A stretch of DNA of 64,000 nucleotides from Sphaerisporangium corydalis (GCF_025506355.1 NZ_JANZYP010000056.1:1-64000); one strand, 5' to 3'; numbered from the stretch's first letter, positions 46,164 through 55,579 are shown. Numbers and translations: made by a program. Notes: generated from the letters alone by a model not told the origin.

Positions 46164-47804
46164 ATGTCCATCTCCTACCGAGCACGGCCATATGTCTGCG
46201 GTGCCATCGGAAAGTGGGATGCGCGCGTGGTGGAGCGGCTGCTGGCCGCCTCCCCGCGCGACCTCGACGAGGTGCACCGCTCCCCCTCCGCCGTCCTGTG
46301 GTCGTCGGGCGAGCCGGAGAGCTGGTCGGACGGATCGCGGTCCGGCTACCTGTGGTGGCCCGCCGCCGGCGGCCTGCCGCAGCCCCGTTCGTGGCAGGAG
46401 TCCTCCGAGCGGCGCCTGGCGGCGGGACTGGTCCTCGACCCCGACGGCGTCGTGCTGCACACCGACGCACTCGGCCTGAACGAGCTCGACGTCCGCCGCG
46501 TCGGCGACGCGCTGTACTTCTCGGTCCGGCAGGACCCGCTTGTGGAACTGGACGGCTCCCCCCTCCACGTCGACTGGCCGGCCTGGGCGAGCCTGCTCAT
46601 GATGACCACGCCGATCGGCGACCAGACGCTCTTCTCCGAGATCAAGCACCTGGAGCCGGCCACCGCCTGGCGCGCCGCCGGCGGACGGCTGGAGCGGCTG
46701 GGCTTCGAGCCCTCGTGGCTCGCCGCCGAGCCGGACCGCCCGCCGTCCCCCGAGGAGATGGTCGAGCTGGTCGCGGCGGCGATCCCGCGCCGCGCGGGGC
46801 CGGTCGCCATCGGGCTGAGCGGAGGCTGGGACTCCCGGCTGCTGGCCTCGTTGGTGTCCCGCCGCCCCGAGAGCCGTCTCACGGCGTGGACGACCAGCAC
46901 CGACGACGGCCTGGACCTCGACATCACCTGCGCGAGTGCCGTCGCCGAGACGCTCGGCCTGCCCCACCACCTGGTGACGCCCGGGCCGGAGTCGTGGCTG
47001 GAGGAGCACGGCGAGGTGCGGCTCCGCACCCAGTACCAGACGCTGCACCACGGCTGGGCGATGCCGTACGCGCGGGCGGTCCACGGCCTGCGGGGGCCGC
47101 TGATCGACGGCTGCCTCGGCGACGCGCTGCTGCGCAGCCGGGGCGACCACGCGGAGGTCCCGCTCGCGGCGAGCCACGAGCAGGCACGGAAGATCTCCTG
47201 GGACGTCATGACCGGGCACGCCCCGCGCCATGAGCAGATCTGGGCGCCGGGCGTGGTGGACGTGCTCGCCGACCTGAGCCTTTCGGCCTTCCACCAGGTC
47301 ATGCGGCCGGTCGAGGGGCACCACGCCATGCCCGTGCTGGCCAGGCTCGTCTCCCACCGGGGCGTCTTCGCCTCGGCGGCGTGGCTGCTCGGGCCCGAGG
47401 CGGAGGTCTGGCTGCCGTTCGTCCACCCGGACGTGATCGCGGGCTCCCTGCGCGTACCGCTGGCCGAGCGCAAGGACCACGCGTACTACCTGGCGATGCT
47501 CGCGCACGGCGCGGGCGAGGTGGCCGCCCTGCCCTCGACCAACGACCCCGGCGCCAAGCCCGAGGCGGGCCCTCGGCGGACGACCTCTCCGGCCGCGCTG
47601 GCCTCGCTCGCCGGGGACATCGCCGGATCGGAGGAGGTGCGGGCCCTGCTCGGCCCCCGCCTGCTGGCCGCGCTCGGCGACCCGGAACTACGGGCGCGGC
47701 AGGCACGGTGGACCGGGCCGCTCTACGTCCTGCAGTGGGCGAGCATGCTGGCCCGCTGGCAGGCCCGATACCGCTCTCGCCTGGCATGGGAACCCTTGAC
47801 CTGA
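46164..47804 (+). CDS. Asparagine synthase-like ATP-dependent amidotransferase
   Basis: A 546-residue protein. The C-terminal half has the ATP pyrophosphatase loop SGGWDSR (the SGGXDS of asparagine synthases) and DGCLGDALLRSRGDH. The N-terminal half has the outline of the glutaminase domain (LHTDALGLNELDVRR, YFSVRQDPLVE, STR-like contacts) but residue 2 is Ser, so the Cys nucleophile that releases ammonia from glutamine is missing. It may use free ammonia, an amine or another nucleophile. It begins a same-strand run with a membrane methyltransferase and two GT2 enzymes, so an amide on a surface glycan is plausible. TAGCAT ends 7 nt before the ATG, suggesting a leaderless mRNA. A lasso-peptide role is unlikely: no precursor is seen. 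Confidence 0.85.
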   Translation: MSISYRARPYVCGAIGKWDARVVERLLAASPRDLDEVHRSPSAVLWSSGEPESWSDGSRSGYLWWPAAGGLPQPRSWQESSERRLAAGLVLDPDGVVLHTDALGLNELDVRRVGDALYFSVRQDPLVELDGSPLHVDWPAWASLLMMTTPIGDQTLFSEIKHLEPATAWRAAGGRLERLGFEPSWLAAEPDRPPSPEEMVELVAAAIPRRAGPVAIGLSGGWDSRLLASLVSRRPESRLTAWTTSTDDGLDLDITCASAVAETLGLPHHLVTPGPESWLEEHGEVRLRTQYQTLHHGWAMPYARAVHGLRGPLIDGCLGDALLRSRGDHAEVPLAASHEQARKISWDVMTGHAPRHEQIWAPGVVDVLADLSLSAFHQVMRPVEGHHAMPVLARLVSHRGVFASAAWLLGPEAEVWLPFVHPDVIAGSLRVPLAERKDHAYYLAMLAHGAGEVAALPSTNDPGAKPEAGPRRTTSPAALASLAGDIAGSEEVRALLGPRLLAALGDPELRARQARWTGPLYVLQWASMLARWQARYRSRLAWEPLT

Positions 47805-47856
47805 CGAGGAATAACCTGGAACCGCCCGACCACCCAAAACGTCAGAAAGGGTAATA

Positions 47857-49083
47857 ATGCGGACATTACCCCCACGCCTCCTGTTGATCGCCGGCGCGGC
47901 CCTCGCGGGTCTCGCGGTGATCACACTGGTGCCCCTGTCCGCCGCGGGAGTCGTGGCCCCCGCCCTGGCCGTCCAGATCGGCCTCTCCATCCTGGTCCTG
48001 GCCCTTGCGGCCGCGATCGTGGCGAGCGTGCGCCGTACCGACGGCAAGGCCCAGCGGATCGACGCGCGCACCAAGCGCCACGAGGCCGCCCTAGGAAGGA
48101 CCGAGCAGAGCGTCGCCACGCTCGCCGCCACGCTCGACGGGCTGGCCGGCCGCATGGAGGAGGCCGGCCGCCACCAGTCGCGCGTCGTCCTGTCGGCGCT
48201 CGGCGAGGACCGGATGGAACTGACCGCCCAGGCGGACCGGATCTCCCAGCTCGCCTCCGCCGTGGCCCGGATCGACACCACCGTGCGCCAGAGCGCCGCC
48301 GACCTCGACGACCTGCGTAAACTCCGCCACGACCACGAGCAGCTCACCGGCCTCACCGGCACAGCCGTCCAGGCCGTGCGCGAGATCTCCGAGCGGCTGG
48401 ACACCCTGAGCGGCACCGTGCGCGACGGCCAAGCCGGCCTGGCGAGGACCGTGCGCCAGACCTACGCGCAGCTAGAGGCCCTCATCGACATCCGGGCCCT
48501 GCTGCACCCGCGCGCCCCGCTGCCCCGGCTACGCGGCTGGGCGGCCTCCCCCGACATCCTGCGCCTGCTCATCGAGCGGATCGCGGTGGACGGCGCCGGC
48601 ACCGTCGTCGAGTGCGGCAGCGGCGCCTCCAGCGTGTGGCTCGGTTACGCGCTGGAACGTTTCGGTGGCGGCCGGGTCATCGCCCTGGAGCACGACGAGC
48701 GGTTCGCCGAGGCCTCGGCCGACCTCGTGCTGGCCCACGGGCTGCAGGACGTCGTCGAGGTCAGGCACGCGCCGCTCACCCCCTGGGCCCGCGGTGAGGA
48801 GACCATCCCCTGGTACGACACGCGGGTGGTGGACGACCTGACCGGCATCGGCCTGGTCTTCGTGGACGGGCCGCCCGGCGCCACCGCCCCGCTCGTGCGG
48901 TACCCGGCGCTGCCGGTGCTGCTGCCGCGGTGCGCGGACGACGCGTGGTTCGTCATGGACGACACCGACAGGGCCGCCGAGCGCGAGGTCGCCGACCGCT
49001 GGCTGCGGGAGTACCCCGAGCTGACCGGCTCGGCGTTCTCGGCGGAGAAGGGCGCGATGCTGCTCCGGCGGAACCCCCGATGA
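47857..49083 (+). CDS. Membrane-tethered SAM-dependent methyltransferase with coiled coil
   Basis: A 408-residue protein. Two hydrophobic helices (about 7-26 and 33-58) anchor it; residues about 60-205 are a long charged coiled coil with Asp/Glu/Gln/Arg heptads; residues 210-408 are a class I methyltransferase with VVECGSGASSVWLGYAL (SAM loop), VIALEHDERF and GLVFVDGPPG. The last motif resembles FkbM- or O-methyltransferase-like enzymes. The coiled coil may hold glycosyltransferases together or measure chain length (inference). AAAGGG precedes the ATG. The next GT2 gene starts 16 nt after its stop. Confidence 0.85.
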   Translation: MRTLPPRLLLIAGAALAGLAVITLVPLSAAGVVAPALAVQIGLSILVLALAAAIVASVRRTDGKAQRIDARTKRHEAALGRTEQSVATLAATLDGLAGRMEEAGRHQSRVVLSALGEDRMELTAQADRISQLASAVARIDTTVRQSAADLDDLRKLRHDHEQLTGLTGTAVQAVREISERLDTLSGTVRDGQAGLARTVRQTYAQLEALIDIRALLHPRAPLPRLRGWAASPDILRLLIERIAVDGAGTVVECGSGASSVWLGYALERFGGGRVIALEHDERFAEASADLVLAHGLQDVVEVRHAPLTPWARGEETIPWYDTRVVDDLTGIGLVFVDGPPGATAPLVRYPALPVLLPRCADDAWFVMDDTDRAAEREVADRWLREYPELTGSAFSAEKGAMLLRRNPR

Positions 49084-49099
49084 CCGGCGGAGACGGGTG

Positions 49100-51034
49100 A
49101 TGGCCGCCCGGCTCGCCCCGGTCGGCATGGCCTCCGAGCTGGCCAGGATGAGCGGGAAGATCGCCGTCGCCGTGGCCGGGGTGGAGGTCGCGGGACTCGA
49201 CGCGCTGCTGCCCGGTGTGGCCTTCGAGGCCGCGGACGTGGACCTCATGGGCACCGCGCCCTGGGCCACCGCAGAGCCCGCCGCCGTCGTCGTGGTCGCG
49301 AGGACCTCCACCGACCTGCGCCGCGCGGTGACCGTCAGTGGATCGTTCCCGGCCACGACCATGGTCGGCGTCGTCGTCCTGGAGACGCCGCAGTGGTGCG
49401 ACGCCCCCGGCGTCCCGCTGTCGCCCGGCCTCGGCCGGCGGTTCCTGCGCGACGTCAGCGTTTCGCGGTACGACAAGAGCGGCTGGCGGGTCAAGGTCCG
49501 CTTCTCGCAGCCCCGTCCCGCCGGCGAGGTCGTGGCGGCGGTGGCCAGGAGCTTCGGCGGGCACCACCTCAGTGGGTACGCGCTCCCCATGGCCGGGCTG
49601 GCCGGTCCCGGGCTCGCCGTGTGGCGGCCCGGCGACCCCAACGTCACCTTCGCCGACGAGCGTGGCCCCGCGCCCGACCGCTCGGACGTGCCCACCGCCG
49701 ACCTGGCCGTGCGCGCCGTCCCGGTACCGCCTGGCGAGGGCTGGGCCGACCCGAGGGTCCCGGCCGCCGACCGGCCCGCGGAGGTCACCTGGGAGCGTCT
49801 CGGCTCCCCCGGCGGGTACGGGGAGCTGCGCGCCTCGGCGCTCGAGCCCGGCTCGGTGCCGCCGGTCGACGAACGGTCGGTCAACCCGCGCGGCTTCCTC
49901 AAGACGCCGTCCGAGCCGGTCGCCGACCTCACCCAGCACGACGGGCGATGGGAGGTCCGCGCCGAGGACCGGACGCTCGTGCGCCTGGCCGCGTCCGGCG
50001 GGGTGACCGACGCCGACATCGGCCGCTTGCGGCGCCTGCGCGGGCTCCGCGTCGCCTGGAGCCCCGCCCACACCGGCCCGGTCGCCGCCGTCCACGCCGT
50101 CGCGGGGCTCGCCGCCGCCGGGATCCCGCTGCTCTCCGACCCGCCCCCGGCGTGGGCCGCGTCGGCGCTCGGCCCCGAGCTGTCCGCGCGGGTGTCCGCC
50201 GCGACCGAGCACGAACTGGCCGACGAGCTGCGACGCGAGGAGCACAGCGTGCTGTTGCGCCGGCTGGCGCTGGCCGGGCACGGCACCATGGCGCGCTGGC
50301 GCTCGCTCGCGGCGCTCGCCGGGGTCGCCACCCCGGCCGAGCCGAGCCTGTCGGTCGTCCTGTGCACCCGCCGCGCGGACCTGGTGCCCTTCGCCCTCGG
50401 CCAGATCGCCCGGCAGCGCGGGGTGGACCTGGAGGTCCTCCTCACCCTGCACGGGGTGTCCGCCGCCGTCCCCGAGGTGGCCGGGGCGGTCGCGGCCTTC
50501 GGCCGCCCGATCACGATCGTGGAGGCCGACTCCCGCCTGCCGTTCGGCAGCGTGCTCAACCAGGCCGCCGCCCAGGCGACCGGGTCCTACCTCAGCAAAT
50601 GGGACGACGACGACTGGTACGGCCCCGACCACCTCGCCGACATGATGCTCGCCCAGGCGTACTCGGGGGCCGAGCTGGTGGGCGCCGCCTCGGAGTTCTT
50701 CTACCTGCAGCAGATCGACGTCACCATCCGCCGCGACTGGACCAGCGAGACGATGTCCGACCACGTGGCGGGCGGCACCTTCGTGGTGTCGCGGTCCGCC
50801 TTCGAGGCGCTGGGCGGCTTCCGCCCGGTGGCGCGTTCGGTGGACGTCCAGTTCTTCCAGGACCTGCTCAGGGCGGGCGGGGCGATCTACCGGACGCACG
50901 GGCTGGGTTTCGTCGCGCGCAGGGCGGCTAGAGGCGTGCACACCTGGCAGGAGCCGGTCGGGTACTTCCTGGCCAGGGCCAAGGAACAGTGGCGGGGATT
51001 CCGGCCGAGCCGACTGATGGAGTGGGAACAGTGA
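49100..51034 (+). CDS. GT2 glycosyltransferase with long N-terminal domain
   Basis: A 644-residue protein. The first about 410 residues resemble no family I know; parts such as DIGRLRRLRGLRVAWSPAHTGP and GIPLLSDPPPAWAA look like a degenerate second sugar-binding fold. Residues about 413-640 are a GT-A family 2 domain: SLSVVLCTRRADLVPFALGQI at the nucleotide site, WDDDDWYGPDHL (the metal-binding DXD) and GGTFVVSRSAFEALGGF as acceptor loop. It would add sugars to a surface polymer from the cytoplasmic side. GGAG lies upstream of the ATG at 49100; a GTG one codon earlier is possible. Its stop overlaps the next gene (GTGA). Confidence 0.87.
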   Translation: MAARLAPVGMASELARMSGKIAVAVAGVEVAGLDALLPGVAFEAADVDLMGTAPWATAEPAAVVVVARTSTDLRRAVTVSGSFPATTMVGVVVLETPQWCDAPGVPLSPGLGRRFLRDVSVSRYDKSGWRVKVRFSQPRPAGEVVAAVARSFGGHHLSGYALPMAGLAGPGLAVWRPGDPNVTFADERGPAPDRSDVPTADLAVRAVPVPPGEGWADPRVPAADRPAEVTWERLGSPGGYGELRASALEPGSVPPVDERSVNPRGFLKTPSEPVADLTQHDGRWEVRAEDRTLVRLAASGGVTDADIGRLRRLRGLRVAWSPAHTGPVAAVHAVAGLAAAGIPLLSDPPPAWAASALGPELSARVSAATEHELADELRREEHSVLLRRLALAGHGTMARWRSLAALAGVATPAEPSLSVVLCTRRADLVPFALGQIARQRGVDLEVLLTLHGVSAAVPEVAGAVAAFGRPITIVEADSRLPFGSVLNQAAAQATGSYLSKWDDDDWYGPDHLADMMLAQAYSGAELVGAASEFFYLQQIDVTIRRDWTSETMSDHVAGGTFVVSRSAFEALGGFRPVARSVDVQFFQDLLRAGGAIYRTHGLGFVARRAARGVHTWQEPVGYFLARAKEQWRGFRPSRLMEWEQ

Positions 51035-52701
51035 CGCAGCAGGGGAACCCGGAGCGGGACGTCCCGGAGGGGCGCGAGCGGCCGGCCGGGCCGAGGATCC
51101 GGCACAACGACTACGGCCCGCTGGACCCGCCCGCCGTCGGGACCTGGCGCCCGAGCCTGTCGGTGAGCGTGGTGATCGCGGCCTACGGGCACCAGGACAA
51201 GCTCGACCTGACGCTCGCCGCCCTCGCGGCCCAGACCTACCCCTCGCACCTCACGGAGGTGGTGGTCGTCGACGACGGGACCGTTCCCGCGCTGCGCCTC
51301 CCCGAGATCGTGCCCGGCAACACCCGGCTGATCGCCACCGAGCCGGGGGCGCGGGGCCGGTCCGACGCGCGCAACGCCGGGCTCGCCGTGGCCGGCGGCG
51401 ACGTCGTCCACTGGCTGGACGCCGACATGGTCACCTTCCACGACGAGGTGGAGGCGCACATGCGCTGGCACCACCTGGCCGGCTACCTGGTGGTCATGGG
51501 GTATGTGCGCTACGTCGACCACCGGCCGGGCTCGCCCACCCCGGCGGAGGTGTACGCCGCGGTGTCGGCCGGCGCGACCGAGAAGCTGTTCGACGAGGAG
51601 GCCAGCGAGCCGCACACCTGGATCGTCGACCTGGCCGAGCGCACCGACGGGCTCCGCACGGCCGGCGACTCGGCGTACCGCGTCCACGTGACCAACGCCG
51701 CGTCGGTGAACACCCGGCTGCTGCGCGCGGCCGGCCCGCTGGACACCGGCCTGGTCCTCGGCGAGGACACCGAGCTGGGCTACCGGCTCGCCCAGGAGGG
51801 CGCCGCGTTCGTGCTGGCCCCCGAGGCGCGCAGCCGCCACCTCGGCACCTCGATGATGATGCGCGACGGGGAGCAGGTCCTGCGCTACAACCGGGCGTTC
51901 GTGCCCGACCACATCCCGCACATGCGGTGGCTGCGCACCCACCCGCGCCGTCAGTGGCTCGTGCCGTACGTCGAGGTCGTGGTCGACGCCGGGGACGCGT
52001 CCTACGAGGACATACGGGCGACGGTGGACGGCGTCCTCGCCAGTTCGCTGAACGACATCCAGGTCACCCTCGTGGGACCGTGGGACACCGTCACCGAGGA
52101 CCGGCGCAACCCGCTGGACAGCCCGCGGCTCGACCTGCTGCTGGCACGCGGGCTGTACCGCGCCGAGCCCCGGGTCAGGTTCGCGCGGAGCGTCCCCGCC
52201 ACCGCGGCGCCCTCGCCGTACCGCCTGCGCTGCCCGGCCGGGTGGGTCCCCGGGCCCGAGACGCTGCGGCGGCTGGTGGAGCGCGCGGCCAAGGACGGGC
52301 ACGGGCTGGTCAGCGTGGCGCTCGACGAGGCCGACGACGTGGTCACCGCCCGGCTGGAGCACACCGGGGCGTTCGCCAGGGCCGCCCTGGTGCGCGGGCC
52401 GGACGAGTCTCTGGACGCCGCCGTCCACGACGTGCACGGCACGCACTGGCTGGACGGCAGGACGCTGGGGTTCCTCCCGGCGGCCGACGCCGAGCCGCCG
52501 AAGCGCGGCAAGAGCGAGGACCCGGCGATGGCGCGGGAGGTGGCCCGGCTGCGCGAGGAGAACGCCCGCCTGACCGCCCGGCTCGCGGCCCTGGAGGCGG
52601 AGGCACCGGAGCGGCCCGCCGGCGGCGGCCGTGAGAACGGCGCGGCGACGCGGTCACCGCGCCCGGGAGGCCCGAAGGCCCTGCTCAGACGCCTGCGCTG
52701 A
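51031..52701 (+). CDS. GT2 glycosyltransferase
   Basis: A 556-residue glycosyltransferase. The GT-A domain (about 40-300) starts LSVSVVIAAYGHQDKLDLTLAALAAQTYP, continues VVVVDDGT, GARGRSDARNAGLAVAGGDVVHWLDADMV (the DXD) and VTNAASVNTRLLRAAGPLD, and has GEDTELGYRLAQ as the catalytic ED motif. Residues about 310-470 are a further alpha/beta region. The end is a short coiled coil (REVARLREENARLTARLAALE) and a basic tail. The GTG start overlaps the preceding GT2 stop, so the two enzymes are made together and probably build one glycan. A strong terminator follows. Confidence 0.88.
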   Translation: MTQQGNPERDVPEGRERPAGPRIRHNDYGPLDPPAVGTWRPSLSVSVVIAAYGHQDKLDLTLAALAAQTYPSHLTEVVVVDDGTVPALRLPEIVPGNTRLIATEPGARGRSDARNAGLAVAGGDVVHWLDADMVTFHDEVEAHMRWHHLAGYLVVMGYVRYVDHRPGSPTPAEVYAAVSAGATEKLFDEEASEPHTWIVDLAERTDGLRTAGDSAYRVHVTNAASVNTRLLRAAGPLDTGLVLGEDTELGYRLAQEGAAFVLAPEARSRHLGTSMMMRDGEQVLRYNRAFVPDHIPHMRWLRTHPRRQWLVPYVEVVVDAGDASYEDIRATVDGVLASSLNDIQVTLVGPWDTVTEDRRNPLDSPRLDLLLARGLYRAEPRVRFARSVPATAAPSPYRLRCPAGWVPGPETLRRLVERAAKDGHGLVSVALDEADDVVTARLEHTGAFARAALVRGPDESLDAAVHDVHGTHWLDGRTLGFLPAADAEPPKRGKSEDPAMAREVARLREENARLTARLAALEAEAPERPAGGGRENGAATRSPRPGGPKALLRRLR

Positions 52702-52713
52702 CCGCCCGGCCCA

Positions 52714-52758
52714 GCCGTACGCCGGACGGCGTACGGCCCGAGCCGTACGCCGTCCGGC
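52714..52758. terminator. Two overlapping hairpins after the glycan cluster
   Basis: A 17-bp perfect stem (52721-52737 with 52742-52758, 4-nt loop) forms a strong bidirectional terminator between convergent genes. An alternative 10-bp stem (52714-52723 with 52728-52737) uses the same central arm, so only one can form at a time. Confidence 0.8.
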
Positions 52759-52772
52759 TTTCGGTACGGGGT

Positions 52773-53636
52773 CTAGGGCCTTTTCGGTACGGGGTGGAGG
52801 GCGCCACCGACGATGTCGCCGAAGAGGCGTACGCGCGCGCCGCTTCCCGCGACCCAGCCCAGGAAGGCGTCCAGCACCTTGGGCCGCACGCCGAACTCGT
52901 CGCAGGTGTCGCACACGTTGTGGAACTGGTAGGTCACCAGGCCGCCGCCGCGCTTTTCGGCCTCCAGCACGTAGTCCTTGAGGGTGGCGAGCGTGACCGA
53001 CCGGCGGACGGCCGGCATGGTGCGCAGGTGGTAGGCGTCGGTGACCCGGAGGTCCTCGGACCGGCCGCAGAGCGGGCAGGGGTCGCTCGGCGGCGCGAGG
53101 CCGCCGGACCTGCGGGCGCTGTCGTAGCCGCATCTGCGCACGACGGCCACGGTCGCGGCGTCGAACATGCCGTACGGGTAGGCGAAGGATCTCGGCCGGT
53201 AGCCCATGGCCATCAGGGCGCGCCGGTCGCCGCAGATCTGCCTGCGCTTGGCGGCGAGGGAGAGCGTGGGCAGGCGGGAGTGGGTCAGCGTGTGGCCGCC
53301 GATCTCGTTGCCGGCGGCGGCCAGCGTGTCGACCTGCGCCCTCGTCAGCCGTTTGGGCCGGCCGAGGAAGCCGCTGTTGATGTAGAACGTGCCAACCAGG
53401 TGGTGCGCGCGCAGGAGCTCGCCCGCGATGACCTGGGTCGCCCAGGCGTCGTCGAAGGTCAGGGCGACGATGGTCCTGGTGATGCCCGGCGCGTTCCCGC
53501 CCCGGAAGGCGGGCGGGCTGTCGTTCGCGACGCCGGGAGCGTTCCCGTCACGCTGCGCGTCCTGGCCACCGCACGCCGTGAGCGCGAGCAGTGCCATCAG
53601 GGTCACCACGGCGTACCGGGAGACGGAGAGGGTCAC
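52773..53636 (-). CDS. Lipoprotein polysaccharide deacetylase (CE4/NodB-like)
   Basis: A 287-residue exported lipoprotein. The N-terminus has a hydrophobic signal ending in the lipobox LTAC (Cys22). The NodB homology domain has TFDDAW (catalytic and metal Asp), HTLTH (the two metal histidines) and FAYPYG. Such enzymes remove acetyl groups from GlcNAc-containing polymers outside the membrane. The GTG at 53636 has GAAGGGG 8 nt upstream; the frame extends 19 codons further but that part does not look like a signal. CPLCG and CDTC suggest disulphides or a zinc site not usual in the family. It converges on the glycan cluster and may modify its product. Confidence 0.88.
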   Translation of the reverse strand: MTLSVSRYAVVTLMALLALTACGGQDAQRDGNAPGVANDSPPAFRGGNAPGITRTIVALTFDDAWATQVIAGELLRAHHLVGTFYINSGFLGRPKRLTRAQVDTLAAAGNEIGGHTLTHSRLPTLSLAAKRRQICGDRRALMAMGYRPRSFAYPYGMFDAATVAVVRRCGYDSARRSGGLAPPSDPCPLCGRSEDLRVTDAYHLRTMPAVRRSVTLATLKDYVLEAEKRGGGLVTYQFHNVCDTCDEFGVRPKVLDAFLGWVAGSGARVRLFGDIVGGALHPVPKRP

Positions 53637-53764
53637 GGTCTCGGCCCCTTCGCGAGTCCTTTGCACGGGCAACCGGGTCACCGTATCGGACAATTTTCGG
53701 CTTTCATCACATATCGCAGAAGGGAGTATGACCAGACGGCCGGAACACAGGTAAGACTGTGCTC

Positions 53765-54184
53765 ATGGAAACGCACGATAACCTTCTCGCCGGGCCACAG
53801 CCCACCCAGCTTCCGGACAACCCGGAGGCCAGGGAGGCCCTGGAATCCGGAGCCAAGGCCAGTGACGTCGCCGCGCGCTTCCCGGCCTTCCCCGCGGCCT
53901 GGGCGGCACTCGCCGACGAATACTTCGCCGCCGGGCACGCGGTGACCTCCTACGCCTTCGCCCGCACCGGATACCATCGGGGGCTCGACCAGCTTCGCCG
54001 GGCCGGCTGGAAGGGCCATGGGCCGATCCCCTGGGAGCACGAGCCCAACCGGGGGTTCCTCCGCTGCCTCAACGCCCTCAGCCGCGCCGCCCAGGCGATC
54101 GGCGAGAAGGACGAGGCCGAGAGGTGCGCCCAGTTCCTCCGCGATAGCAGTCCGGTGGCGGTAAAAGCCCTCAACTCCCCGTAA
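53765..54184 (+). CDS. DUF3151-family protein
   Basis: A 139-residue soluble helical protein (PEAREALESGAKASDVAARFPAFPAAWAALADEYFAAG...YAFARTGYHRGLDQLRRAGWKGHGPIPWEHEPNRGFLRCLNAL). This conserved actinobacterial family of unknown function is commonly found next to purA or fba, as here; the middle looks TPR-like. TGACCA and AAGACT give a promoter with the ATG 6 nt after the -10 box, so the transcript may be leaderless. It is divergent from the deacetylase gene. Its conservation beside purA suggests a housekeeping role. Confidence 0.85.
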   Translation: METHDNLLAGPQPTQLPDNPEAREALESGAKASDVAARFPAFPAAWAALADEYFAAGHAVTSYAFARTGYHRGLDQLRRAGWKGHGPIPWEHEPNRGFLRCLNALSRAAQAIGEKDEAERCAQFLRDSSPVAVKALNSP

Positions 54185-54191
54185 GCCGCGC

Positions 54192-54221
54192 TTGGGAGGC
54201 ATCAGCCTGCTCGGGTAGTCT
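54192..54221 (+). promoter_or_regulatory. Probable purA promoter
   Basis: TTGGGA (54192-54197), an 18-nt spacer and TAGTCT (54216-54221). Transcription would start at about 54228, 7 nt before a terminator-like hairpin. Confidence 0.55.
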
Positions 54222-54234
54222 CTCAACGCAAGAG

Positions 54235-54266
54235 CCCCTGTCGCGCTTGCGCCAGGGGTTTCGTTT
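54235..54266 (+). terminator. Intrinsic-terminator-like hairpin in the purA leader
   Basis: CCCCTG (54235-54240) pairs with CAGGGG (54253-54258), extended inside by GCG/CGC, and is followed by a T-rich tail (TTTCGTTTTT). It may end the DUF3151 transcript or, since it lies between the predicted purA start site and its ribosome site, act as an attenuator. Confidence 0.6.
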
Positions 54267-54285
54267 TTGTGTGCGGGAGTAAACC

Positions 54286-55569
54286 ATGCCGGCTGTCGTT
54301 CTCGTGGGCGCCCAGTGGGGCGATGAGGGCAAGGGTAAGGCCACCGACCTGCTCGGCGGCGAGGTGGACTACGTCGTCCGCTACCAGGGCGGCAACAACG
54401 CCGGCCACACCGTGGTCATCGGCGACCAGAAGTACGCTCTGCACCTGCTGCCCACCGGCGTGCTGTCGCCGGACGTGGTCCCGGTGATCGGAAACGGTGT
54501 GGTCATCGACCCCGGAGTGCTCCTGTCGGAGATCGACGGGTTGCAGGAGCGCGGCATCTCCTCCGACCGGCTGCTGATCTCGGCCAGCGCGCATTTGATC
54601 ATGCCCCACCACAAGGCGCTGGACAAGGTCACCGAGCGCTACCTCGGCAAGGCGCGCATCGGCACCACCGGACGCGGCATCGGCCCCGCGTACGGCGACA
54701 AGATCGCGCGGATGGGCATCCGGGTGCAGGACCTGCTCGACCCCGGCATCCTGGGCAAGAAGATCGAGATCGCGCTGCACGAGAAGAACCAGGTGCTGAC
54801 CAAGGTCTACAACCGCAGGGGCATCGACCCGGCCAAGGTCCTGGACGAGTACCTCGGTTACGCCGAGCGGCTCAAGCCGCACATCGCCGACACGTCCCTG
54901 ATACTCAACCGGGCGCTCGACCAGGACAAGGTCGTGCTCCTGGAGGGCGGCCAGGGCAACCTGCTCGACATCGACCACGGCACCTACCCCTTCGTGACCT
55001 CCTCCTCCCCGACCTCGGGCGGGGCGTGCGTCGGCTCGGGCATCCCGCCGACGCGGCTCACCCGGGTGATCGGTATCCTCAAGGCGTACACCACGCGCGT
55101 CGGCTCGGGCCCGTTCCCGACCGAGCTCACCGACGAGATGGGCGAGTGGCTGCGCACGACCGGCGGCGAGTACGGGGTCACGACCGGCCGCGACCGCCGC
55201 TGCGGCTGGTTCGACGCGATCATCGCCAGGTACGCCACCCGGATCAACGGTGTGACCGACTTCTTCCTCACCAAGCTGGACGTGCTGTCCGGCCTGGAGC
55301 GGATCCCGGTGTGCGTCGCGTACGAGGTGGACGGGGCGCGGTACGACGAGATCCCGATGACCCAGACCGACTTCCACCACGCCAAGCCGATCTACGAGGA
55401 GCTGCCCGGCTGGCAGGAGGACATCACCGAGGCCAAGACCTTCGACGACCTGCCGAAGAACGCCCAGAACTACGTGCGGACGCTGGAGGAGCTGAGCGGC
55501 GCCCCGATCTCCGCCATCGGCGTCGGCCCCGGCCGCACCCAGACCCTGTCCCTGCGGCCCCTCATCTGA
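54286..55569 (+). CDS. purA: Adenylosuccinate synthetase
   Basis: A 427-residue enzyme joining IMP and aspartate with GTP in the first step from IMP to AMP. The P-loop [16 protein letters not shown] lies at the N-terminus with catalytic Asp and Lys; [50 protein letters not shown] and [12 protein letters not shown] are all in order. The length equals the family norm. GGGAG lies 6 nt upstream of the ATG. A hairpin terminator follows the stop. Confidence 0.97.
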   Translation: MPAVVLVGAQWGDEGKGKATDLLGGEVDYVVRYQGGNNAGHTVVIGDQKYALHLLPTGVLSPDVVPVIGNGVVIDPGVLLSEIDGLQERGISSDRLLISASAHLIMPHHKALDKVTERYLGKARIGTTGRGIGPAYGDKIARMGIRVQDLLDPGILGKKIEIALHEKNQVLTKVYNRRGIDPAKVLDEYLGYAERLKPHIADTSLILNRALDQDKVVLLEGGQGNLLDIDHGTYPFVTSSSPTSGGACVGSGIPPTRLTRVIGILKAYTTRVGSGPFPTELTDEMGEWLRTTGGEYGVTTGRDRRCGWFDAIIARYATRINGVTDFFLTKLDVLSGLERIPVCVAYEVDGARYDEIPMTQTDFHHAKPIYEELPGWQEDITEAKTFDDLPKNAQNYVRTLEELSGAPISAIGVGPGRTQTLSLRPLI

Positions 55570-55579
55570 GCGCGGGCCC

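Noticed and set aside
46164-47804. Lasso-peptide cyclase locus
   Set aside because: No precursor peptide, RRE or transglutaminase-like protease gene is nearby; neighbours are glycan enzymes.
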